Assembly (NCBI GenBank): GCA_039696685.1
Contig: CP155566.1
Span: 2,604,001-2,668,000 of the forward strand
Direction: 5' to 3'
Length of the DNA stretch: 64,000 nt
DNA from: Vibrio sp. CDRSL-10 TSBA
GTDB lineage: Bacteria > Pseudomonadota > Gammaproteobacteria > Enterobacterales > Vibrionaceae
A model generated the notes under the pieces. The model was given only the letters and a program-made list of their open reading frames with translations, had not been told where the DNA came from and made no database searches. Position 1 is the stretch's first letter; each line of letters begins with the position of its first letter. Shown here in pieces: positions 8,478-19,535 of the stretch. A program made the position numbers and the translations under genes.

Positions 8478-10412
8478 CTATCTCAGTGCCAGAATGGTGT
8501 TAAAGGTATCGTTGGCCGCCTGCATAATGCGCGACGATGCCATATAAGCCTGCTGAAACTTCATCATATTGGCCGCTTCTTCATCCAGGTTGACCCCGGA
8601 TACAGAAGCCACCCGTGATTCGGCAGACTCTTTTTCTAAGCGTGCCACGTCGGTCAGACGCGATGCGGTCGACATTTTGAGACCAAATTCGGTATTCAGA
8701 TTGTGGTAGACATCGATAATGGTCGAGTTGTTGTCATCCACGGTTTTATCACTCTGAATATCAATCATTTTGCGCAGGTTGCCATTGTCACCATCGGACG
8801 GGACCAGGTTGGCGGTAAACTTATCATCACGCAGGGCACCACGGCTCAGGGTAAAGATGGTCTCGCGCCCGCCATTCTCCTGCTCCGGAATGGTAATGGT
8901 CAGCTGCTCCTGATTGTCGTCAAACTGATAAGGTTCGTTGACCAGGATATTGCCGGCTTTATCCTGCACGCGCAGTTGCAGGCCACCGCTTGGATTACCG
9001 TCGCCATCGCGCGGCTGAATCACATAAGCTTCAAATTCACGCACGTCACCCGCCTGCTCAATATTGAATTTGGCGGTCCCCTGAGCAAAAGCGGTCGAAG
9101 CTTCATAACTCTGAGCGGCAATTTTGGACGCATCGTCGGTGGCCATGCGCATATTTGCCGCCCCATCACGGGTAGGACGGATAATCACCCGTTCGCCGGC
9201 GCGCGGCTCGTTATTAATCTGAATACGGAAACCATCCAGATCGATATGATCGCGTACAGGCACCACAGTGCTCTGTTCACCGTTCGGGCGGGTAATGATG
9301 TAATCGTCACCGTTATAGCTCAGTGAGTACTCGCCACCTTGCAACTGGCTGATATCCTGAATATAAACCGCCATGTCGGCCTGTGAATCGCTGGCGGTGA
9401 TCACGCGGGCCTTGGCTATTTCGTCCGAGTTCACATCAATAAAGATATCGCTGCCGACATCGCCGCGCAGATCCAGGCCCTGATGCTGTAATTTATTGAC
9501 TTCATAACTGAATGAGGTTGCCATTCGGCCCAGTTCATCCAGCAGCCCGGGTATGTGCTTATCACGCATATCCATCAGTGCTCCGATCTTACCGCCGATG
9601 TCGCGTGCGGTAATCGGCTTGATACCGTTGCCTTCCACCATAGCCAGACGATGCTGTTTCACATCCGGGTACCCATCAATCATCTTCAGCTGACTGGCCT
9701 CAGTACCGGAAACCAGAGTGTGACCGTTACCGATATGAACATTAAATCCTTCAGCATTTTTGCGCGGCGTCACGGTAACCTTAGTGTACTCAGACAGCTC
9801 TTTAACCAGCTTCTCGTGCTGGTCCATCAGGTCATTGTGCGGCCCTGGAGTACGCATCATCAGACGTTGCAGATCGCGGATTTCCAGACCGAGCTGGTTA
9901 ATACGTTTAATGCCGACATCCAGCCCCTTGTTCGTCACATCAAACTGACGCCGGATGGTCTCATGGAAGTCATTCATGTTCTGGCTGATTAAATCGGCTT
10001 TTTCCAGCACCACTTTACGTGCGCCGACATCATTCGGAGAATCTGCCAGGCTTTTTACCGAATCAAACCATTCATTGAGGTTTTCCGGGATTTTTTTCGA
10101 TGCGACCGACGACAGCAGCTTGGAAAGCATATCGAGGTTTTCTTCACTGTCGCGTTTAAAGGAGTAGTCGGTGGTGGCAAGGTTGAGCTCTTTAACGGCA
10201 AACTGATCCCATGAGCGGCGAACATTTTCCACGTGCACGCCCATGCCATACGTTTCACCGCCAAACTGGCGCGGCGTATTGGTGCCTTGGATGACAGACT
10301 GACGACTGTAACCCTCTGTATTAACATTAGAAATGTTATGACCAGTGGTGTTAAGTTGTCTCTGAGCTGTCAGTACGCTTTGCGCACCCAAATTCAGCAG
10401 ATCAGACGCCAT
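8478..10412 (-). CDS. flgK: Flagellar hook-associated protein FlgK (HAP1)
   Basis: Hook-filament junction protein of 644 residues. The N-terminal rod/hook motif (ASDLLNLGAQSVLTAQRQLN, then NISNVNTEGYSRQ) and the C-terminal FlgK tail (NLDEEAANMMKFQQAYMASS) are clear. I chose the start at 10412 rather than 10430 because family members begin directly before ASDLLN and a GGGG purine run precedes that ATG. It is transcribed with flgL. Confidence 0.95.
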   Translation of the reverse strand: MASDLLNLGAQSVLTAQRQLNTTGHNISNVNTEGYSRQSVIQGTNTPRQFGGETYGMGVHVENVRRSWDQFAVKELNLATTDYSFKRDSEENLDMLSKLLSSVASKKIPENLNEWFDSVKSLADSPNDVGARKVVLEKADLISQNMNDFHETIRRQFDVTNKGLDVGIKRINQLGLEIRDLQRLMMRTPGPHNDLMDQHEKLVKELSEYTKVTVTPRKNAEGFNVHIGNGHTLVSGTEASQLKMIDGYPDVKQHRLAMVEGNGIKPITARDIGGKIGALMDMRDKHIPGLLDELGRMATSFSYEVNKLQHQGLDLRGDVGSDIFIDVNSDEIAKARVITASDSQADMAVYIQDISQLQGGEYSLSYNGDDYIITRPNGEQSTVVPVRDHIDLDGFRIQINNEPRAGERVIIRPTRDGAANMRMATDDASKIAAQSYEASTAFAQGTAKFNIEQAGDVREFEAYVIQPRDGDGNPSGGLQLRVQDKAGNILVNEPYQFDDNQEQLTITIPEQENGGRETIFTLSRGALRDDKFTANLVPSDGDNGNLRKMIDIQSDKTVDDNNSTIIDVYHNLNTEFGLKMSTASRLTDVARLEKESAESRVASVSGVNLDEEAANMMKFQQAYMASSRIMQAANDTFNTILALR

Positions 10413-10467
10413 AATGCCCCCAAAAACCAAGAAAATTGCCGCACTAATGCAGCACCTGTTAAGGTAA

Positions 10468-10486
10468 AAGCAATATGTATGCCAAA
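10468..10486 (-). promoter_or_regulatory. Sigma-54 promoter of flgKL
   Basis: The minus strand reads TTGGCATACATATTGCTTT: a -24 GG and -12 GC ten bases apart, flanked by the expected TTGGCA and TTGCTTT. It lies about 60 bases upstream of flgK. Confidence 0.7.
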
Positions 10487-10563
10487 AGAGAAAGTCAGAC
10501 TAAGCCACAGAAAAATAAGGGATTGGTGACAAGATAAAATTGAGAATACTCATCAGGCAGCAG

Positions 10564-10589
10564 TAAAAAACCGGCAAGAATGCCGGCTT
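10564..10589 (-). terminator. Terminator after flgJ
   Basis: Minus-strand stem AAGCCGGC / GCCGGTT followed by TTTTT. It ends the flgFGHIJ transcript before flgKL starts from its own promoter. Confidence 0.8.
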
Positions 10590-10624
10590 ATTAATAAAGA
10601 AGCGATGCGGTTTTGCATCCACGC

Positions 10625-11561
10625 TTACAGCACATCCATCTGCTCTATCTGACTTTTCACCCGTAACACCTTGTCGGCATACTCAGGATCCGTGGCATAA
10701 CCGGCCTGATGGATCCCGCGAATGAAGGCTTCATCATTACCGTCATGCTGCAGCGCTGTATTGTAACGTGGGTTATTTTCCAAAAAGCGCACATAGTCAT
10801 TAAAGCTGTCCTGATAGGTGCCGTAGGAACGGAATGCCGCTTTTTCCATCACTGGTGTGTGGTTGTAATATTCCAGCGTCTGGGTCGCGACTTTATTACC
10901 CTGCCAGCTGCGGTCAGCTTTAATGTTAAAAAGGTTATGGCTGCTGCCACGCGCATTTTTGACCACTTTCTGCCCCCAACCGGTCTCCAACGCCGCCTGA
11001 GCCAACAGCAGTGAAGCATCAATTCCCAGAGCTTTGGCCGCTTTATTCGCATACGGCTTGAGCGAGGTCACAAACGACTGCGGTGATTCAAATGCATCCG
11101 CTTTCTCACTGGCTACCGGGCTTGCCGCTGCGGCAACCTCCGCCGGCTCAGTTGCCGGTTGCATTGCCGCCTGCTCACGGGCACGCTCGACGCGGCGCAT
11201 GGCTTGGTCAAAATTATCGCCCTGATCAGCACCGGCATTATCGCCTGCAGAGAGCTGGGCAACTATCATATCGGCTAACCCAAGCGAACCGGAAGCACTC
11301 AGTTTCGCTGGTCATCTGTTCATCCAGCATCTGACGGTAAAAGTCTTCATTCTGACTGTCGAACATTCCCGATTTGAAGCTGGCATTAGCATCACGCATC
11401 GATTTCAGCATCATGGTCGTGAATATCGATTCGAATTGGCGCGCCGCCGAGCGCAGCGCTTCTTTTTCCGATTGTTTGTCGCCGGTTACCGCCTGCTTAC
11501 GCAAGCTGTCCAGGCTGGCAATATCGTGAATAAAACCGACATCATTAGGATTATTAACCAT
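10625..11561 (-). CDS. flgJ: Flagellar peptidoglycan hydrolase FlgJ, +1 base at 11302-11306
   Basis: Two-domain rod-assembly protein. An N-terminal rod-binding (muramidase-chaperone) domain spans about residues 1-110 (AARQFESIFTTMMLKSMRDAN). A C-terminal glucosaminidase/NlpC-like hydrolase domain spans about 150-305, with the acidic residue in QAALETGWGQ. It opens the peptidoglycan for the rod. Removing one base at 11302-11306 restores EQMTSELSASGSLGLADMI and 311 residues. It lies 10 bases behind flgI. Confidence 0.93.
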
Positions 11562-11571
11562 GACCTGCTCC

Positions 11572-12657
11572 TTAAATAATGATCAGTTGGCCTTCAATGG
11601 CACCCGCTTGTTTCAGCGCCTGCAAGATAGCCATCAGATCCGACGGAGCGGCGCCCACCTGATTGACGGCGCGGACTAAGTCGTCCAGCGTCACCCCTGG
11701 CTCAAGTTTAAACATCTTGCCTTGTTTTTCAGTCACTTCAATGGACGAGTCCGGTACGACCGTAGTCTGTCCTGCCGAGAGTCCGTTTGGCTGGCTAACA
11801 TTCAAATCTTCTTTAATCGCGACCGTCATGCCGCCGTGAGTGACCGCAGCCGGTCTGAGACGCACATGCTGGCCGACGACTATGGTGCCGGTACGCGAGT
11901 TGACGATGATTTTTGCCGCACCGTCAGCCGGATTGAACTCCAGGTTCTCAATCGCAGATAAGAAAGCCACACGCTGGCTGACATCACGTGGCGCGCGCAC
12001 TTTGACCGAGGTGGCATCGACGGCCGACGCCATTTGCGGCCCCAGGAACTGGTTCACCGCATCCGCCATACGCTGCGCGGTGGTGAAATCAGATTCAAAC
12101 AGGTTAAAGGTAATAAAATCGCCGCGGCTGAACGGGGTCGGAATTTCGCGCTCGACAATAGCACCGTTGGAGATGATGCCCACGGTCGGGTTATTGCCGA
12201 CAATACTCGAACCATCCGCACCGTTAGCACTAAAACCGCTCACGACCAGGTTGCCCTGAGCGACGGCATACACCTGTCCGTCCAGGCCTTTGAGGAAAGT
12301 CTGCATCAGCGTACCGCCACGCAGGCTGGACGCGGAACCAATCGATGACACGGTCACATCAACGGTTTGCCCCTGTTTGGAAAACGCCGGTAAATCAGCC
12401 GTGATGATTACAGCGGCAACGTTTTTGGTTTTTGGCTTGGTACCCGGCGGCAATTGGATGCCGAAATTCTGCAGCATCGCGTTAAAGCTTTGATCGGTAA
12501 AGGGTGTGGATTCGCCGGTGCCCGGCAAACCGGTGACCAGGCCGTAACCCACCAACTGGTTACTGCGCACACCCGCTACCTGAGCCATATCTTTGATACG
12601 GGCAGCCTGAGCCGTTGCCGCAACAAACATCAACAATAACAATGTGAGTCTTTTCAT
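11572..12657 (-). CDS. flgI: Flagellar P-ring protein FlgI
   Basis: Periplasmic P-ring subunit, 361 residues, intact. It begins with a signal peptide ([18 protein letters not shown], cleavage likely before ARIKD), then the family motifs [18 protein letters not shown] and [17 protein letters not shown]. The P ring supports the rod in the peptidoglycan. It is the fourth gene of the flgFGHIJ run. Confidence 0.96.
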   Translation of the reverse strand: MKRLTLLLLMFVAATAQAARIKDMAQVAGVRSNQLVGYGLVTGLPGTGESTPFTDQSFNAMLQNFGIQLPPGTKPKTKNVAAVIITADLPAFSKQGQTVDVTVSSIGSASSLRGGTLMQTFLKGLDGQVYAVAQGNLVVSGFSANGADGSSIVGNNPTVGIISNGAIVEREIPTPFSRGDFITFNLFESDFTTAQRMADAVNQFLGPQMASAVDATSVKVRAPRDVSQRVAFLSAIENLEFNPADGAAKIIVNSRTGTIVVGQHVRLRPAAVTHGGMTVAIKEDLNVSQPNGLSAGQTTVVPDSSIEVTEKQGKMFKLEPGVTLDDLVRAVNQVGAAPSDLMAILQALKQAGAIEGQLIII

Positions 12658-12748
12658 GGTGGATTACCTGTCTCTTTATAAAAACAATGAGGCCAATCTG
12701 GCCCCATCGATACCTCAAGCTGTCAAAACTTCGACCATCGGGTCCGAC

Positions 12749-13528
12749 TTACAAAGAGACATTAAAAAATCGTGCCAAGAATCCAGGTTCTTGCATATCT
12801 TGATTGGTTCCGGTGCCTGAATACTGAATCCGGGCGTTGGAAATACGGTTTGATGCTATGGTGTTATCAAACGCAATATCATCCGGACGAATGGTGCCGC
12901 TGAGACGAATGTACTCATCCCCGGCATTCAGAGTCAGCCATTTCTCGCCGCGGATCACCAGGTTACCGTTCGCCAGTACTTCGATCACTTCCACCGTAAT
13001 CGAACCAGATAAGCTGTTGCTCTGGTTGGCGGCAGAACTGCCGGAGAACTTATTGTCATTCGACAATGCGTAAGAAAAATTGTAGTCGCCCAGTTTAAGC
13101 TCCTGCCCGCCGACACTGAGCGGATCCATCGAAGCATCATTGGTTTTAGACAAATCCGCATCGGCGCTTTTGGCTGCCTTGGTGCTCTCATCCAGGTTAA
13201 CCGTGATGATGTCCCCGATACCATGCGGCTTGGAGTCATCGTACAAGCTGTTAGCATGGTCGAGATTAAACAGAGAACCGGTTTCTGCCGCATAATGCTC
13301 CGGCTTTTTCTTAGGATGAATCGGCGCCCAGGCCGGGTCACCCGCCACCGGGTCAGTACGATTACGCAGGGTATCAATAAGACCTGTGCTGTCGGCCTCA
13401 GACTGATCGCCTTCAACCGCATCCACCACTGTGGTGCCTTGGGCAACATCCGGCGTTTCAATCGGCTCCTGCAGCAGGCTACAACCCGATAACAGCGAAA
13501 TCAAAGCTAAACTGAGTAAACGTTTCAT
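12749..13528 (-). CDS. flgH: Flagellar L-ring lipoprotein FlgH
   Basis: Outer-membrane L-ring subunit of 259 residues. The lipoprotein signal ends in the lipobox LLSGC (Cys16). The C-terminal family core [16 protein letters not shown] and GEKWL is clear. It forms the LP-ring bushing with FlgI. There are 38 bases to flgG and 91 to flgI. Confidence 0.96.
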   Translation of the reverse strand: MKRLLSLALISLLSGCSLLQEPIETPDVAQGTTVVDAVEGDQSEADSTGLIDTLRNRTDPVAGDPAWAPIHPKKKPEHYAAETGSLFNLDHANSLYDDSKPHGIGDIITVNLDESTKAAKSADADLSKTNDASMDPLSVGGQELKLGDYNFSYALSNDNKFSGSSAANQSNSLSGSITVEVIEVLANGNLVIRGEKWLTLNAGDEYIRLSGTIRPDDIAFDNTIASNRISNARIQYSGTGTNQDMQEPGFLARFFNVSL

Positions 13529-13566
13529 CGCAGTATTCTCTTGCTAATCTATGACTCATCCAGCGC

Positions 13567-14355
13567 TTACAGCTGCTGGTTAACAAAGCTCATCATCTTG
13601 TCTACAGCTGAGATAACTTTCGAGTTCATCTCGTAGACACGCTGCGCTTCAATCATGTTGACCAGTTCTTCGGTCACATTCACGTTGGAACTTTCCAGCA
13701 TCGACTGACGAATATTACCCAGACCATCCAGACCAGGAACTCCTTCCTGCGGATCGCCGCTGGCGCCGGTCGGTAAGTAAAGGTTCTGTCCGATCGGTTC
13801 CAGGCCACCAGGGTTAATGAAATCAACCGTGGTGATCTGACCCAGCACCTGGTTGTCCTGCTGGCCACGTACCCGTACTGACACTTCACCGTCATTACCA
13901 ACCGAAATCGAGATAGCATCGTCAGGGATAACAATCTCCGGCTGCAGCGGATAGCCGTCGCCTGAGGTCACGATCACGCCTTCAGCGTTCAGGGTAAACT
14001 GGCCATTACGGCTGTAACCGATGTTGCCATCGGGCATCAGAATCTGGAAAAAGCCATCGCCTTCAATCATCATGTCCAAACTGTTGGACGTGGTCTGTGC
14101 ATTACCATGAGTATGCACTTTTTGGGTTGCGACAACCTTTGAGCCTGCACCCAGCATCAGACCACTCGGTAATTCGGTGTTCTGAGACGACTGGCCGCCT
14201 GGCTGGTTAATATTTTGATAAAACAGGTCTTCAAACACCGCACGGCTTTTCTTAAAACCTACGGTCGAGGCGTTGGCCAGGTTGTTGGAAATGGTCGCAA
14301 TGTTGGTTTGCTGTGCGTCCAGACCCGTTTTACTTACCCATAATGCCGGCTGCAT
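13567..14355 (-). CDS. flgG: Flagellar distal rod protein FlgG
   Basis: Distal rod subunit of 262 residues. It has the rod/hook N-terminal motif (ISNNLANASTVGFKKSR) and the C-terminal motif (NVNVTEELVNMIEAQRVYEMNSK). It starts MQPALWVSKTGLDAQQ as in other FlgG proteins. It follows flgF by 19 bases. Confidence 0.96.
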   Translation of the reverse strand: MQPALWVSKTGLDAQQTNIATISNNLANASTVGFKKSRAVFEDLFYQNINQPGGQSSQNTELPSGLMLGAGSKVVATQKVHTHGNAQTTSNSLDMMIEGDGFFQILMPDGNIGYSRNGQFTLNAEGVIVTSGDGYPLQPEIVIPDDAISISVGNDGEVSVRVRGQQDNQVLGQITTVDFINPGGLEPIGQNLYLPTGASGDPQEGVPGLDGLGNIRQSMLESSNVNVTEELVNMIEAQRVYEMNSKVISAVDKMMSFVNQQL

Positions 14356-14374
14356 ATTAAACTCCTGTTCTCGG

Positions 14375-15124
14375 TTAGCTCATGCGCAGCAGAGTATCGG
14401 ATGATTTATCCATGTCTTCTGCCGTTTTCATCATCTTGACCTGCATTTCAAACTGACGTTGCAGATCAATCAGGCTGGTCATTTCGCCAACCGCATTTAC
14501 GTTACTGCCTTCTACCGCACCGGTCAGGATTTTGACCGTTGCATCTGCGTCATAGGTTGCGTTGGGATCTTTCGCCCGGAACAGACCATTGACATCTTTG
14601 TATAACGATTGATTATCGGGTTTGACCAGTTTGATACGATCAACGATTTCCATCGCATCCGGCGGCGCGCCCTGCGGACGAACTGAGATGGTCCCGTCAT
14701 TGCCGATTGACACTTTGGCCAGCGGAACCGGCAGCGTGATAGGCGCACCGTTCTCACCCAGCACCAGATGACCGCTGCCATTCATCAGCAGTCCGTTCGC
14801 GTCGATATTGAGATTGCCGTTCCGGGTCAGACCTTCTTTGCCGGTTTTATCCATCACTGCCAGCCAGCCATCGCCCTGAACAGTCACATCTAAATCTCGG
14901 CCGGTCGTGATCACGCTGCCCTGCTGAAAATTGTGCCCCGGACGCTCAGTCATACTGAATACCCGGCTTGGCAGGCCATCACCGTACGCTTGCATGGAAC
15001 GCGCCTGCTCCAGATCCGCCCGGAAACCGGTGGTACTGACGTTGGCCAGGTTGTTCGCTCTCAGCTGCATTGCTTGCATATTCTGCTTGGCGCCACTCAT
15101 GGCTAAAAACAAAGCACGATCCAT
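14375..15124 (-). CDS. flgF: Flagellar proximal rod protein FlgF
   Basis: Proximal rod subunit of 249 residues. It has the N-terminal motif MQLRANNLANVSTTGFRADL and a C-terminal coiled helix (GEMTSLIDLQRQFEMQVKMM). It is the first gene of the flgFGHIJ transcript, with a near-perfect sigma-54 promoter 35-50 bases upstream. Confidence 0.96.
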   Translation of the reverse strand: MDRALFLAMSGAKQNMQAMQLRANNLANVSTTGFRADLEQARSMQAYGDGLPSRVFSMTERPGHNFQQGSVITTGRDLDVTVQGDGWLAVMDKTGKEGLTRNGNLNIDANGLLMNGSGHLVLGENGAPITLPVPLAKVSIGNDGTISVRPQGAPPDAMEIVDRIKLVKPDNQSLYKDVNGLFRAKDPNATYDADATVKILTGAVEGSNVNAVGEMTSLIDLQRQFEMQVKMMKTAEDMDKSSDTLLRMS

Positions 15125-15158
15125 AATTTGCTCCCAAAATCGTTTATTAACTGTAATA

Positions 15159-15177
15159 AAGCAATTGGCGTGCCAAA
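15159..15177 (-). promoter_or_regulatory. Sigma-54 promoter of flgFGHIJ
   Basis: The minus strand reads TTGGCACGCCAATTGCTT, matching the sigma-54 consensus TGGCACG-N4-TTGCT at every key base. It lies between flgE and flgF. Confidence 0.88.
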
Positions 15178-15323
15178 AATAAATAGTGTTTTAAATCAGA
15201 TTATTAGAAAAGATAAAGCAGGAGATTGTGCAGAGAGGAAGACAGATTTTGCCGCGGCAATAAGGCAAGTGGCAATCCTGTCAAACCAGCGTTGCCGCTG
15301 GTTTGACAGACCAGATGAAAGGA

Positions 15324-16629
15324 TTATCGAATCTGCAGGATGTTCTGTTGCAGCTGGTTGTGGACTTCCAGAGCACGTGAGTTCGCCTGGAAGTTACGCT
15401 GCGCGGAGATCAGGTCCACCAGCTCCTGAGTCATATCAATGTTTGACTGCTCGAGTGTGCCGTTTCTTAATGGTACCAAATGAACCTTTGTTGGATTCAC
15501 CCCAGATTTTACCACCGGACATCTGAGTCGAATCCCACTGAGTACCACCTTTCTTATCCAGGCCTTGCTCGTTCGGTACACGCACCAGACCCACACGGCC
15601 CAGAGTCACGTTTTCACCGTTCGAATAAGTACCCATGACACTGCCGTTTTCGTCAAAGTCGATTTTAGTCAGGAAGCCGGTTGTCGCACCATCTTCATCG
15701 AACTTAGTCAGCTCAAACGGAGCGGCAAACTGAGTTGCCGCGTCCAGACCAAAAGACAGGGTCTGATTGACATCGGCACCGTTCAGGTTGATCGGGTTAG
15801 CACCAGCGCCCAGCGGGTCAGATACGATCGGCTGACCATTGTTCAGGCTTGCCAGTGTACCATCGTTGTTGAAACGCATGGTGTGACCCACTTGTCCGTT
15901 GCCCGCTGTCGCATCACCGCCGGTAATGTTAATTGGCTTCTCACCTTCACGGTCAGTCACTGTGTAGTAAGTCTGCCATGTATTCGGCTGAGTCTGATCT
16001 TTCAGATAATACGTGGTTAACTTATATGACTGCCCCATCGAGTCATAGATGGTTGACGAGGTTGAACGGTTGTAAGTTTCCGGATCGGTAAAATCGAACA
16101 GCGTCGGATCTTTCAGATCGCCATTAGCCGGTAGGTTAACACCCACATCAATATTTGAAGTCTGCTTTGGCTTACCAAATTCAGCTGGAATGTTCAGCGG
16201 TGAAGGCTCATAAGACAGCACTTCGCCGGTATCCGGGTTAACCTGATAGCCCAACAGGAACTCTTCATTCGAGGTCACCATGTAGTTGTCTTTGTTCAGG
16301 TGGAAAGCACCGTTACGCGTCAACTCATTTTGCTGCGGCACCATACGATCTTTAGAAACCGCAAAAAAGCCGGTACCTGAGATACGTAGGTCCATCGGGT
16401 TGTTGGTATAAATACTGGAACCTTCATGGAATTGCTGCGCGACCTTGTTCGCCATCACACCACCACCCGGAGTGGTTTTCGCGTTAGTGAACAGTGAATT
16501 CGAGTAAACATCACCAAATTCCGCACGCGACTCTTTAAAACCAAAGGTATTGGCGTTCGCAATGTTGTTACTGGTGGTGTTCAGATCTAACTGAGCTGCG
16601 GACAAACCGCTTAGAGATACATATGACAT
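15324..16629 (-). CDS. flgE: Flagellar hook protein FlgE, +1 base at 15462-15466
   Basis: Hook subunit. The N-terminal motif (SGLSAAQLDLNTTSNNIANA) and C-terminal motif (NIDMTQELVDLISAQRNFQA) sit in two frames. Removing one base at 15462-15466 joins them at GSFGTIKNGTLEQSNIDM and gives 434 residues, the expected vibrio size. It is the last gene of flgBCDE, 28 bases behind flgD. Confidence 0.94.
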
Positions 16630-16657
16630 TCCAAATTCTCCTATCTAGCTAGCATGA

Positions 16658-17366
16658 TTATGCTTGGCCAACTTCTAGTACTTCAGCAAGTCGAACTGGC
16701 GATTCAAAACCAGCCAGATTGAGCAGTACGTTACCATCACCTTTACCCAGGAGAAACGCTGTTGACATTGGCATAGGTCGAAACCTCAAAGTCTTTGCTT
16801 TCACCATTCAGCAAACCCGAAGCTCTCACTTTGTATTTGCCGCCCGGCAATGGATTACCGTTTTGATCATTACCGTCCCATTCGATGCGGTTGTCACCGC
16901 TTGGCTTCGCTCCGAGATCAAACGTGCGCACCAGCTGGCCCGCTTCGTTTTCAACTCGCACCATCACGTTTTCCATGGATTGAGGGAGCTTCACCATCGC
17001 CGCCATACTGGCGCCGTCCTTTTTCACCCCTGCTGCACCTGGTACCAGTACATCACGACCTACCAGAGAAGATGCCTGCAGAGCTTGGTTTGATGTCATC
17101 GACGCGTTGAGACTTTCAAACTGCTTGTTCATGTTGCCGATACCATCAACCGTGGCAAATGAAGCCATTTGCGCGATCATCTGGTCGTTGCCGACCGGCT
17201 TAAAAGGGTCTTGTTGAGAAAGCTGCTTGGTGAGCAACGACAGGAAATCTTCTTGTTTCAGATCCTGTTTACCCGTTGTCTCAGTTGGCTTGTTTTTCTC
17301 TTGAAGCGCTTTTAGCTGGTCAACATAGGACAAGCCGCTTTGACCAACGTTATTAATTCCGGCCAT
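16658..17366 (-). CDS. flgD: Flagellar hook-cap protein FlgD, +1 base at 16753-16757
   Basis: Hook assembly scaffold (cap). The FlgD N-terminal export/assembly region (DFLSLLTKQLSQQDPFKP) and the C-terminal FLG-Ig/tudor-like part (GNPLPGGKYKVRASG) are present. Read literally, the frame ends early at 207 residues. Removing one base at 16753-16757 extends it through NVNSVLLGKGDGNVLLN to a stop at 16658-16660, giving 235 residues, the normal family length. Confidence 0.92.
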
Positions 17367-17383
17367 TCGCTACCTCCTTATCC

Positions 17384-17800
17384 TTATTGACCCATCTGCA
17401 GCGTACGCAGCAGCATTTGTTTACTCGCCTCAGCAACCTGAACATTACTTTGGTATGCGCGGGATGCTGAGATCATATTGGCCATTTCTTCCATCACGTT
17501 AACGTTAGGCTTGTAGATATAACCTTCGTCATTAGCGAGTGGGTGATCCGGATTAAACTCCGCAGAGAGCGGCTTATCGCTTTCTATAATGCCCAACACT
17601 TTGACCGGCACGTTGGCATCGTTGTTGTAACGCGCCTTACTTAACTCAGCACCAAACACAGCATGACGGGCTTTGTAGGTGTCTTTCGCAGAGCTGCTGA
17701 CACTGTCCGCATTCGCCAGGTTGCTTGAGGTGGTATTTAGACGAACAGATTCAGCACTCATTGCAGAACCAGTCACATTGAACACATTAAATAGGCTCAT
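17384..17800 (-). CDS. flgC: Flagellar proximal rod protein FlgC
   Basis: Rod subunit of 138 residues with the N-terminal motif TTSSNLANADSV and the C-terminal motif PNVNVMEEMANMISASRAYQ. Only 4 bases separate it from flgB and 17 from flgD. Confidence 0.96.
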   Translation of the reverse strand: MSLFNVFNVTGSAMSAESVRLNTTSSNLANADSVSSSAKDTYKARHAVFGAELSKARYNNDANVPVKVLGIIESDKPLSAEFNPDHPLANDEGYIYKPNVNVMEEMANMISASRAYQSNVQVAEASKQMLLRTLQMGQ

Positions 17801-17804
17801 CTAA

Positions 17805-18200
17805 TTATTCCCCTTTGATTGCTTTGGTTAAGTTCTTAAACTTACCGCCTAAGAAGTCGAGTGATGCCTGGTGACGCATCTGGTTTTGCATAAACAGGTT
17901 ACGCTCCAGATCCACGTCTACCGTGTTGCCATCACCGGTGTCAGGTTGTGTAGGAAGCCGGTAAAGCATTTCCCCTGTCACATTCGCGGAGGCAGGAATA
18001 TGCCGACCATCGGTAAGGCTAAGACCAATGCTTGCCTCCGAACTTGCCGCTTGCAATGCCTTCTGGAAGTCCATTCCTTTCGCTTTGAACCCAGGTGTGT
18101 TTGCTTGCGCAATGTTAGAAGCAATCACTTCCGCATTACGTTCACGCACACCCACCGTGTACTGGTGGATACCGAGTGCATTGTCAAAAGAAATAGCCAT
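17805..18200 (-). CDS. flgB: Flagellar proximal rod protein FlgB
   Basis: Rod subunit of 131 residues with the motif VIASNIAQANTPGFKAK. It heads the flgBCDE transcript, with a sigma-54 promoter about 45-60 bases upstream. Confidence 0.96.
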   Translation of the reverse strand: MAISFDNALGIHQYTVGVRERNAEVIASNIAQANTPGFKAKGMDFQKALQAASSEASIGLSLTDGRHIPASANVTGEMLYRLPTQPDTGDGNTVDVDLERNLFMQNQMRHQASLDFLGGKFKNLTKAIKGE

Positions 18201-18242
18201 ACTGTGCCTCTTTGATAGAACTGACCGTTACTGATGAATCTA

Positions 18243-18261
18243 TAGCAATTAGCGTACCAAC
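18243..18261 (-). promoter_or_regulatory. Sigma-54 promoter of flgBCDE
   Basis: The minus strand reads TTGGTACGCTAATTGCTAT. The -24 GG and -12 GC are ten bases apart, with only one departure (T for C) from TTGGCACG. Confidence 0.8.
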
Positions 18262-18469
18262 TTTAAAAATACGTGATTGCCGCATCTTCATCCTTATGCT
18301 GTTTTGCAAAATACACGCCAGAGCAGTGAGAAAAGATCATATCCGGTAATATTTTCATCCAACCCTATTTACAAAGCCGCCACCGGGGGAATGTCAGCCC
18401 GGCGGCAAGCCTGCCGCGCACCTTTGCCTACTTAGTATAGCCGTCATCTTTCACCGGAAGCATCTTTAA

Positions 18470-18590
18470 CCGGACACACACCTTTAACATATCCATCGCT
18501 CTCACATCGGCTTCTTAGCGGAGCTCCTTGCGGGACAGACACGAGAGGAATGTAAAAGGAAGAAGTGCGCAAACGGGACACACACCTTAA
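18470..18590. repeat. Three REP-like GGACACACACC elements
   Basis: CCGGACACACACCTTTA (18470-18486), CGGGACAGACACGA (18531-18544) and CGGGACACACACCTTAA (18574-18590) lie in the 496-base gap between cheR and flgB. The same motif family recurs around the RAYT gene and at 36.0-36.2 kb. Apart from these and the flgB promoter I see nothing else in the gap. Confidence 0.6.
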
Positions 18591-18696
18591 GCCGATCGCA
18601 GAAGGCCTTGCCAGCGGCAACTGAGAGGTGCCACGGAGAGTACAGCGGCAAACAAAAGCCCGGCAATTTGCCGGGCTGGTCGATGAGTTAATGAAG

Positions 18697-19525
18697 CTAC
18701 TTAAGCTTATAGATGATACCTGGGTTACAGCGCACCATCTCAAAACGGTCAGTCAGACCGGTCAGAGATTCTGATGCCCCAAGCAGCAGGTAGCCACCGG
18801 GATTAAGGCTGCTTGCCATTTGATTAAGTACTTTAGACTTCATCTCTGGCGAGAAGTAAATCAAGACGTTTCGACAGAAAATAATGTCGAACTTACCTAG
18901 CAAGCTATAACTTTCCATCAGATTCTGCGGGCGGAAATTAACCATTCGCTTGACGTTGTCTTTGATCTTCATCCGGCCATCACCGGCGTCTTCAAAGAAG
19001 GTGCGGCGGCGCTCCGGAGAAAGACCACGTCCAAGAGCCAGGTTGTCATACACACCAGCGCGGCACATATCCAGCATACTGGTCGAGATATCGGTCGCTG
19101 TAATCGATACGCTGGGTAACACACCAGGACGACGCTGCTGTACTTCCAGCACAGTCATCGCCATCGAGTACGGCTCCTGGCCTGAGGAAACTGGCCGAAG
19201 ACCAGATTTTGATCGGACGCTTGTTCTTAGCCAGTTCAGGCAACAGCTTGTCGGCCAACACTGTGTATGGATAGGTATCACGAAACCATAGGGTTTCATT
19301 AGTCGTCATCGCGTCCACTGCGGCGACACGCAACTCACGATTGCGGCCGGTTGTAACATCACGCAGCAGATCGGATAGCGATGCCAGCTTGAATTTGCTG
19401 ACAAGCGGACTCAGACGACTTCTGACCAGGTATTGTTTACTGTCTCCCAGCACGATGCCGCACTGAGATTCCAGAAAGCGGCAGAAATCACGATATTCTT
19501 GATCGCTGATAGTTATCGCAGTCAT
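18697..19525 (-). CDS. cheR: Chemotaxis methyltransferase CheR, +1 base at 19197-19201
   Basis: S-adenosylmethionine-dependent glutamate O-methyltransferase that methylates chemoreceptors. It has an N-terminal helical domain and a C-terminal methyltransferase fold (FDIIFCRNVLIYFS, NPGGYLLLGASESL). Removing one base at 19197-19201 restores IKIWSSASSGQEPYSMAM, the typical CheR SAM-site segment, and 275 residues. It lies 10 bases behind cheV and is probably cotranscribed. Confidence 0.94.
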
Positions 19526-19535
19526 TCAGTTCTCT

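Noticed and set aside
8703..9326. Long plus-strand frames opposite flgK
   Set aside because: flgK is intact and clearly coding on the other strand; these are antisense shadows, as are similar frames opposite upp, gltX, fadE, dnaE and lpxB.
18444..18743. A 99-codon minus-strand frame beyond cheR
   Set aside because: It overlaps the end of cheR in another frame and covers REP-like elements.
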